Assembly (NCBI GenBank): GCA_035388025.1
Contig: DAOOPA010000012.1
Span: forward strand, 1 to 21,507
DNA length: 21,507 nucleotides
DNA from: JAAZMX01 sp035388025
GTDB lineage: Bacteria > Patescibacteriota > Patescibacteriia > UBA2196 > GWA2-42-15
Direction of reading: 5' to 3'
In this document: positions 13,423-18,658 of the stretch, in pieces
Layout: each line of letters opens with the position of its first letter
Numbering within the stretch: the stretch's first letter is position 1
Program-made: the position numbers and the translations under genes
The notes under the pieces: model-generated
The model's database searches: none
What the model was told of the DNA's origin: nothing
Seen by the model: only the letters and a program-made list of their open reading frames with translations

Positions 13423-14862
13423 ATGAAAAAAGCACTAATTTTCACTTTAGTATTCATGCTCACTGTGGTGAACAGTAGTGTCGCATGGGCGATTGACACC
13501 AGCTTGCAGGCCGACGTATCCGGTGGCAATGCTCCTTTTGTCCAAGCCAAGTGGGAAGCCAACATTGACAAGTGGTCTGATGATGATGCAGAATCCGCAG
13601 GCGCTCAATTTAATCCAACTGGCGTCAAAGATTCAAACAGAACAATTTCTATCTGCACCATTGTAGCTGATCCAGATGGTGTGGCTGATATTAACAATGT
13701 TTATGCTGATGTATTTTGGCCAGAAGGCATTGCTGTTGGTCCAGATCATGAAAAATTACCTAGCCAAACAGGTTCCACTGGCGCTGGTTGCGGTTTGTTA
13801 ATGCAAGAAGATGAACTCTCTGTTTTGTCAAAAACAGATGGTATTGATCTATTTTGCAATAAGGTTCGCCATAACAACAACGGGTTACCAACTTTTGGCA
13901 ATGGTTATACCTATGATATGATCTGCAAAGCTGACGGCACCTTGCAAAAAGAAACAGCTAAAGTTTATTGTGTAGAAAAAGATCTTTCTTATGAAGATCC
14001 AGCCGGTATGTATACTGTCTGGGCTGTGGCTCAAGACAAAAACGGCAAACAAGGCACTTTGTCCAACCAGTTTGAATATTTGCCTTTGGCCGCTATTGAA
14101 ACTGATTTCTCCAATGTCAATTATGGCAGTGTCAGATTGAACACCGAGAAAATCATCAATGGCAACTTGGAATTTTTGGCTGGTGATGGCCTCGCCACCA
14201 TCAGAAACGTTGGTAACACCAGAGTCCAGGTTTCTGTCGAACAAGATGACATGAAACTCGGTATGACTGGTAGCGTCTACAATGTTTCCTACAAAGCCAG
14301 AATCGGCAATATGGAATCTGATTGGAAACCATATGCTCCTTATGAAGAGACTCCTTTAATGGATTTATTGAACCTATCAGAAACCGATGAAATTGACTTC
14401 GGTATCACTGTTCACAAGTTCCCACCAAACTATGCTGGTCCATACACTGGTAGCATGACTTTGAGTGCTGCGTCAGTAGATCATTTGACCTGTCCAGGCT
14501 TCGTAAAAACACAAGACTCTGGTCAAAATACAATCAATCAGGGACTAAGCCGCCCTTATATCACCTATGCAATTGATGGCCTATGTATTGATTTAACTTT
14601 TGTAAACCCTACTTATGCTCATTTTGAATTTGATTATCGTATAGATGGAGAGGACGGAACAACACATGAATATTCAGATGTGCTTATTGGTGAAGGCGAG
14701 TTGAATGGTGAATATATAGGGCTAGAATATAATCCGACTTATGTCGCGCCATATACAGAAAGAACAGTACATGTTTGCGGACAAAGTGAAATTTGGGCCG
14801 GACTAAGAGTCGGAGGTGAGCAAAATTGGTATTTGAATTGGATAAAGTTTACAGCTCAATAA
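13423..14862 (+). CDS. Secreted surface (S-layer-like) protein, copy 1 with extra C-terminal domain
   Basis: The 479-residue protein has a clear signal peptide (MKKALIFTLVFMLTVV...AWA, cleavage near residue 23). Residues 33-349 are the domain shared with the genes at 15120 and 16908. It contains regularly placed cysteines (78, 123, 145, 168, 183) and the landmarks NNNGLPTF, YEDPAGMY and NVGNTRVQV. Residues about 350-479 form an extra domain absent from copy 2. The shared part prefers codons such as GGT, GCT, CCA and GAA, suggesting high expression; the extra domain uses more GGA, CTA and ATA. No membrane anchor is visible, so it is probably a secreted, self-assembling or matrix protein. S-layer identity is inferred from abundance signals and duplication, not from a known family. 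Confidence 0.8.
   Translation: MKKALIFTLVFMLTVVNSSVAWAIDTSLQADVSGGNAPFVQAKWEANIDKWSDDDAESAGAQFNPTGVKDSNRTISICTIVADPDGVADINNVYADVFWPEGIAVGPDHEKLPSQTGSTGAGCGLLMQEDELSVLSKTDGIDLFCNKVRHNNNGLPTFGNGYTYDMICKADGTLQKETAKVYCVEKDLSYEDPAGMYTVWAVAQDKNGKQGTLSNQFEYLPLAAIETDFSNVNYGSVRLNTEKIINGNLEFLAGDGLATIRNVGNTRVQVSVEQDDMKLGMTGSVYNVSYKARIGNMESDWKPYAPYEETPLMDLLNLSETDEIDFGITVHKFPPNYAGPYTGSMTLSAASVDHLTCPGFVKTQDSGQNTINQGLSRPYITYAIDGLCIDLTFVNPTYAHFEFDYRIDGEDGTTHEYSDVLIGEGELNGEYIGLEYNPTYVAPYTERTVHVCGQSEIWAGLRVGGEQNWYLNWIKFTAQ
13518..14468 (+). repeat. 951-bp direct repeat, copy 1
   Basis: It appears base-for-base identical to 15221-16171 (constant offset 1703), while the flanks on both sides differ at once. It covers most of the shared surface-protein domain. 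Confidence 0.9.
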
Positions 14863-14882
14863 TCTTTGATTGTTAACACAAT

Positions 14883-14910
14883 CCCCTTCACTAAAATTCT
14901 AGTGGGGGGG
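14883..14910 (+). terminator. Hairpin after surface-protein gene 1
   Basis: CCCCTTCACTA (14883-14893) pairs with TAGTGGGGGGG (14900-14910), with two T-G pairs, around AAATTC. No T-run follows, so it may protect the 3' end and only partly terminate. Confidence 0.55.
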
Positions 14911-14935
14911 AGAAGTTAGCCATTAAACATCTCTT

Positions 14936-15090
14936 TCTCCCTCCTTATTTATTCTAAAAACATTTAGGCTAAATAAGGGAGGAAAAAGGTCGACCTGTGT
15001 CCCTTTTGGGGCATAGGCAACTAACTTTATTCTAACCCGGTAGTACTGGCTCCCCATGTCCAGAATAACCTCGCGAGGTAGAATAAACAG
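14936..15090 (+). promoter_or_regulatory. Structured 5' leader of surface-protein gene 2
   Basis: In order: a CCTTATTTA/TAAATAAGG stem; the motif AAAAAGGTCGACCTG with a TGTCCC-TTTT-GGGGCA hairpin and ATAGGCAA (14983-15020), shared with gene 1; then TTTATTCTA.../...AGAATAAA arms (about 15026-15089) enclosing a palindromic CCTCGCGAGG. The motif ends 99 bases before the ATG, much further than in gene 1. No known riboswitch was recognised. Confidence 0.5.
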
Positions 15091-15119
15091 AATTATTATT
15101 AACCTAATTCAAAAATAAT

Positions 15120-16211
15120 ATGAAGAAAGTATTAATCGCTTCATTGGTGTTCGCTATGACTTTCGTAACGAGCGGTGTAGCTACAGCTGCTACCGTCCAA
15201 ACGGATCTCACTGCCGATACATCCGGTGGCAATGCTCCTTTTGTCCAAGCCAAGTGGGAAGCCAACATTGACAAGTGGTCTGATGATGATGCAGAATCCG
15301 CAGGCGCTCAATTTAATCCAACTGGCGTCAAAGATTCAAACAGAACAATTTCTATCTGCACCATTGTAGCTGATCCAGATGGTGTGGCTGATATTAACAA
15401 TGTTTATGCTGATGTATTTTGGCCAGAAGGCATTGCTGTTGGTCCAGATCATGAAAAATTACCTAGCCAAACAGGTTCCACTGGCGCTGGTTGCGGTTTG
15501 TTAATGCAAGAAGATGAACTCTCTGTTTTGTCAAAAACAGATGGTATTGATCTATTTTGCAATAAGGTTCGCCATAACAACAACGGGTTACCAACTTTTG
15601 GCAATGGTTATACCTATGATATGATCTGCAAAGCTGACGGCACCTTGCAAAAAGAAACAGCTAAAGTTTATTGTGTAGAAAAAGATCTTTCTTATGAAGA
15701 TCCAGCCGGTATGTATACTGTCTGGGCTGTGGCTCAAGACAAAAACGGCAAACAAGGCACTTTGTCCAACCAGTTTGAATATTTGCCTTTGGCCGCTATT
15801 GAAACTGATTTCTCCAATGTCAATTATGGCAGTGTCAGATTGAACACCGAGAAAATCATCAATGGCAACTTGGAATTTTTGGCTGGTGATGGCCTCGCCA
15901 CCATCAGAAACGTTGGTAACACCAGAGTCCAGGTTTCTGTCGAACAAGATGACATGAAACTCGGTATGACTGGTAGCGTCTACAATGTTTCCTACAAAGC
16001 CAGAATCGGCAATATGGAATCTGATTGGAAACCATATGCTCCTTATGAAGAGACTCCTTTAATGGATTTATTGAACCTATCAGAAACCGATGAAATTGAC
16101 TTCGGTATCACTGTTCACAAGTTCCCACCAAACTATGCTGGTCCATACACTGGTAGCATGACTTTGAGTGCGACAAGTGTGGAACATTTGACCTGCAATC
16201 CTCAAGACTAA
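15120..16211 (+). CDS. Secreted surface (S-layer-like) protein, copy 2
   Basis: The 363-residue protein has its own signal peptide (MKKVLIASLVFAMTFVTSGV, cleavage near ATA-ATV). It then shares the complete 951-bp core with gene 1, so residues about 35-351 are identical. It ends shortly afterwards (ATSVEHLTCNPQD), as does the third paralogue at 16908, so this short form is probably the ancestral layout and gene 1 carries an addition. There is no anchor, no repeat and no enzymatic motif. Codon choice and the long structured leader suggest strong expression. Separate promoters or leaders for each copy are likely. Confidence 0.82.
   Translation: MKKVLIASLVFAMTFVTSGVATAATVQTDLTADTSGGNAPFVQAKWEANIDKWSDDDAESAGAQFNPTGVKDSNRTISICTIVADPDGVADINNVYADVFWPEGIAVGPDHEKLPSQTGSTGAGCGLLMQEDELSVLSKTDGIDLFCNKVRHNNNGLPTFGNGYTYDMICKADGTLQKETAKVYCVEKDLSYEDPAGMYTVWAVAQDKNGKQGTLSNQFEYLPLAAIETDFSNVNYGSVRLNTEKIINGNLEFLAGDGLATIRNVGNTRVQVSVEQDDMKLGMTGSVYNVSYKARIGNMESDWKPYAPYEETPLMDLLNLSETDEIDFGITVHKFPPNYAGPYTGSMTLSATSVEHLTCNPQD
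15221..16171 (+). repeat. 951-bp direct repeat, copy 2
   Basis: Identical by eye to 13518-14468. Both junctions fall inside the coding region, and sequence outside them differs immediately, as expected for recent gene conversion. Confidence 0.9.
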
Positions 16212-16226
16212 TTACCTTTCAGTCAC

Positions 16227-16329
16227 GGGACGAGTTCATCTCGTCCCCGGAGACCAGCCACGGAAACCTTTTCCGCGGTTGATCCCTGCCCGACTGCACA
16301 GCAGTTGGCTCCAAGTTATACTTGGAGCC
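16227..16329. repeat. Cluster of four short hairpins after surface-protein gene 2
   Basis: GGGACGAG/CTCGTCCC (16227-16247), CGGAAA/TTTCCG (about 16261-16275), ACTGC/GCAGT (about 16293-16305) and the 23-base palindrome with GGCTCCAAGT/ACTTGGAGCC arms (16307-16329). The last is copy 2 of the dispersed palindrome at 7809-7831, in inverted orientation. No T-run follows; a role in 3'-end stability is possible. Confidence 0.55.
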
Positions 16330-16405
16330 CGATGAATTGACCCACTGAAGCAACTTTGACAAAACAAAAAACCGACTTCTAGGAAGACGATTAGTGAGAT
16401 GCGGA

Positions 16406-16477
16406 TGGACCCGACCGGAATCGAACCGGCATAGCACATGTGTCAACTATGGCATGTTACCATTACATCACGGGCCC
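16406..16477 (-). tRNA. tRNA gene, probably tRNA-Val (GAC)
   Basis: On the minus strand, the 7-bp acceptor stem GGGCCCG/CGGGTCC (one G-T pair), D-arm ATGT-AATGGTA-ACAT and T-arm CCGG-TTCGATT-CCGG are clear, and the total is 72 nt. No CCA is encoded after the discriminator A. The anticodon loop is best read as TTGACAC, with anticodon GAC at 16444-16442. The anticodon stem is weak (CATAG with ATGTG: one mismatch next to the loop and one T-G pair), and CATAG can instead pair perfectly with CTATG five bases later. The isotype is therefore uncertain. Confidence 0.75.
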
Positions 16478-16495
16478 GAGGCCATCCACCATTTC

Positions 16496-16524
16496 ATTAT
16501 AAATCAAAAAGAACCCCTTTTCAA
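16496..16524 (-). promoter_or_regulatory. Promoter of the tRNA gene
   Basis: On the minus strand TTGAAA (16524-16519), 17 bases and a consensus TATAAT (16501-16496), ending 18 bases before the tRNA 5' end. Confidence 0.65.
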
Positions 16525-16537
16525 GGATTCTTTCTGT

Positions 16538-16573
16538 TTGACACATGTGCGGTACCCGTAATGTGGGTATGCC
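16538..16573 (+). repeat. Inverted partial copy of the tRNA anticodon region
   Basis: TTGACACATGTGC (16538-16550) repeats, on the opposite strand, the anticodon loop and following bases of the adjacent tRNA (16446-16434). After a 17-base interruption TATGCC (16568-16573) follows, as it does directly in the tRNA. Confidence 0.5.
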
Positions 16574-16585
16574 ATATATGATATT

Positions 16586-16613
16586 AATATAGCACACTAA
16601 AATTATTTGTCAA
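16586..16613 (-). promoter_or_regulatory. Second upstream promoter facing the tRNA
   Basis: On the minus strand a perfect TTGACA (16613-16608), 16 bases and TATATT (16591-16586) with an extended TGC. A hairpin between it and the tRNA (AAAGAA.../...TTCTTTTT, about 16507-16534) may end this transcript early. Confidence 0.5.
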
Positions 16614-16620
16614 GGAACCT

Positions 16621-16740
16621 GATTATATTCAGCCTAAAGGCTAGCCCGCCTAGACTCGCTAGGCGAGGCTGGATTCCTACCCTGGTGGAGTCTCTTGAAA
16701 AGGGCTCCGCCACCTAGAGATTGAACCAAGCAATTGACCG
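16621..16740. other. Non-coding stretch with small hairpins
   Basis: AGCC-TAAA-GGCT (16631-16642), GCCTAG-ACTCG-CTAGGC (16648-16664) and an imperfect GGTGG.../...CCACC arm pair follow each other. The end (GATTGAACCAAGCAATTGA) is nearly repeated at 18509-18528. I see no gene. Confidence 0.45.
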
Positions 16741-16746
16741 AGCAAA

Positions 16747-16830
16747 GGAATGCCACACTTAGCCTTAGCAGTGTGTGGCTAATAGTCAGGTTCTCACAAC
16801 CAAACTCCATTTCATTGCGTTTGGCAGTCC
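16747..16830. repeat. Diverged REPIN-like doublet
   Basis: GGAAT-GCCACAC ... GTGTGGC (16747-16779) and the inverted AACCAAACTCC ... GTTTGGCAGTCC (16798-16830) keep the stems and the GGA-x-T foot, while loops differ from the copies near the RAYT. Confidence 0.75.
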
Positions 16831-16871
16831 TCGTTCCGACAATTTTGAATTTTTGATTTGAAATTTTACAT

Positions 16872-16900
16872 TTAACAATCTACTCCTTACTTGTTAAAAT
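16872..16900 (+). promoter_or_regulatory. Strong promoter giving a probable leaderless mRNA
   Basis: TTAACA (16872-16877), 17 bases and TAAAAT (16895-16900) with an extended TGT (16892-16894). The ATG follows seven bases later. Confidence 0.65.
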
Positions 16901-16907
16901 AAATCAT

Positions 16908-18392
16908 ATGTCCAACACTTCAAAAAAAATCTTCACCCCTTTATCTATTATGTTGATCTTCTGCCAGCTCTTTTTGCTTGGCAATTTTGCGCTTCAAGCC
17001 CTGCCCGCTGGCGCCGAAGAAGAAACCACTCCGCCCCTGACTGAAGAAACCAGAGAGCCAGCCGCGCCGGAAACAATCAATCCAGAGCCAACAGCGCCCG
17101 AACCGACTAGCGAAGAACAACCCGCCGGCGAAACTCAAACTGTAAATCCAGCCGAAACAGAAACTCCGGCACCCTCTGACATAGAAACCCCAAATACAGA
17201 AACACCTGTTTTGCCAGAGCAAAGCGAAAATGAACCAGCTGACGAAACCCCGACTGTCTCGCCGGAAACAAACACCGGCGGACCAGCCTCTACCTCTCTC
17301 TCTTTGGAGAGTGATCCGCCGGCCAATCAAAATCCCGAACCCCTAGTCTGTACCGAAGAAAGCCCTGTCTTTGTCATCGGCGGCCAAACCAGCGCCCCGA
17401 CCGAACCCATCAGCCTGAATATGGAGAGCCTGCCCCTCAGCGGTCCACGCGTCCTCTCTCTCTGGGCTATGGAAGCCGATAAAAATGAAAACCATGAATA
17501 CTTGGGCACCGACAATGATACGGCCAGCGGCGCCCAATTCCTGCCCTCCAGCCAATATCAAGTCAACAAAACCGTGGCCATCTGCGCGCTCGTTTTGAGT
17601 GAAAATACTACCGCCACTGTCAGCGCCAGCTTGTCATATCCGGTCAATATCGCCACCTCCACCGCTCCGCTCGCCTGTGATCAAAAATTAAATCCGGCCC
17701 TGCCCCTTTCCGCGCTGGAATCATCAACTGCCCGGGAACTTTTTTGCGGCCAAATAAAAAACAGCAATAATAATCTGCCGACCTTTTATGACACGCTCAA
17801 CTTTGATACCCTTTGCGCCCCGGACAGCGCGCTTATGGCTGGCAAAGCCCAAATTTATTGCGCCGAGCAAAACCTGGCTTACAATGATCCAGCCGGAGAA
17901 TATTCTTTGGACGTCTCAGCTACTGATTCGGCCGGCCGCTTGAGTCCGATTCTCTCCGGCAGTTTGAAATATCTAGAATTGACCGCCTATGCCGTTGACT
18001 TTAATAATATCAGCTATGGTCCAGTTCAGGTTCACACCCCCAAAGTGATTGAGGGCGATACCACTTGGGATACGCCTCTGGCCGAAAACCCAGCCACTGT
18101 CAGTAATGTCGGCAATACTCGCCTCCGGCTCGTAGTCAAACAAAATGATTTTGGTCTGGGCAAAACCGGCGCCAATTGGAATGTCAATTATTCAGCCAAG
18201 ATCGGTGATTCCCCCTTTGTCACCTATTCGCCCGATACCCCGACTGCCCTAGCCAAAATCATGGAACTCGGCGAAACCAACTCCCTTACTTTCAGTATTT
18301 ATGTTTTTGACTTCCCGACCGACAGCACTGCTTCCTATGCCGGCGAAATGTTTCTCACCGCGGAAAAAGCCGATTTTCTAACCTGCCAATAA
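16908..18392 (+). CDS. Secreted surface protein, diverged third paralogue with Pro/Glu/Thr stalk
   Basis: The 494-residue protein has a signal peptide (hydrophobic 13-31, ending LPAGAEE), then a long low-complexity stretch rich in Pro, Glu and Thr (about 36-150), typical of an extended cell-wall-spanning stalk. Residues about 175-494 are homologous to the two proteins upstream: SGAQF, VAICALV, ELFCGQIKNSNNNLPTF, IYCAEQNLAYNDPAGEY, FNNISYGPVQV and NVGNTRLRLVVKQND, with cysteines at equivalent places and the same HLTC/FLTC-like end. Unlike the other two it uses GC-rich codons (GCC, GGC) and has no structured leader, so it is probably less expressed. It may anchor or nucleate the layer formed by the others; that role is inference. 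Confidence 0.82.
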   Translation: MSNTSKKIFTPLSIMLIFCQLFLLGNFALQALPAGAEEETTPPLTEETREPAAPETINPEPTAPEPTSEEQPAGETQTVNPAETETPAPSDIETPNTETPVLPEQSENEPADETPTVSPETNTGGPASTSLSLESDPPANQNPEPLVCTEESPVFVIGGQTSAPTEPISLNMESLPLSGPRVLSLWAMEADKNENHEYLGTDNDTASGAQFLPSSQYQVNKTVAICALVLSENTTATVSASLSYPVNIATSTAPLACDQKLNPALPLSALESSTARELFCGQIKNSNNNLPTFYDTLNFDTLCAPDSALMAGKAQIYCAEQNLAYNDPAGEYSLDVSATDSAGRLSPILSGSLKYLELTAYAVDFNNISYGPVQVHTPKVIEGDTTWDTPLAENPATVSNVGNTRLRLVVKQNDFGLGKTGANWNVNYSAKIGDSPFVTYSPDTPTALAKIMELGETNSLTFSIYVFDFPTDSTASYAGEMFLTAEKADFLTCQ

Positions 18393-18402
18393 CCATAGAC
18401 CT

Positions 18403-18540
18403 AGCGTTGGTTCAATCGTCCCAAGCGTTGGTTCCCAAGGTTCAACCCTCTGGGTTGAACTAAGGATTTGAAGATTCCACCGACCCCAGCGTTGGTTCAA
18501 TCGTCCTTCGATTGAACCAAGTAATTGAAGATTCCACCGT
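18403..18540. repeat. Two-copy tandem repeat with hairpins
   Basis: AGCGTTGGTTCAATCGTCC occurs at 18403-18421 and 18488-18506; TTGAAGATTCCACCG also occurs twice. Hairpins are GTTCAACCC/GGGTTGAAC (18440-18460, TCT loop) and a perfect 12-bp TTGGTTCAATCG/CGATTGAACCAA (18492-18520). No T-run follows. The rest up to 18658 is AT-rich with no gene; it must hold the promoter of the next gene, which I could not place. Confidence 0.6.
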
Positions 18541-18658
18541 CATTGCCCAACTTGATCGGGTAATCCAGACAAAAAATAACCAGAAAAATTTGAAAATTGA
18601 AATTTGAGATTTATTTTAAAATTTAAAATTTGGAATTTGTAAATTAATAACTAACCCC

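Noticed and set aside
13885..15947. Two identical 119-residue minus-strand reading frames inside the surface-protein genes
   Set aside because: They are shadows of the duplicated coding region; their identity only reflects the 951-bp repeat, and they lack start signals.
16219..16446. Minus-strand reading frames downstream of surface-protein gene 2
   Set aside because: They overlap the tRNA gene and a cluster of hairpins. Their resemblance to the extension at 7791 comes only from the shared palindrome.
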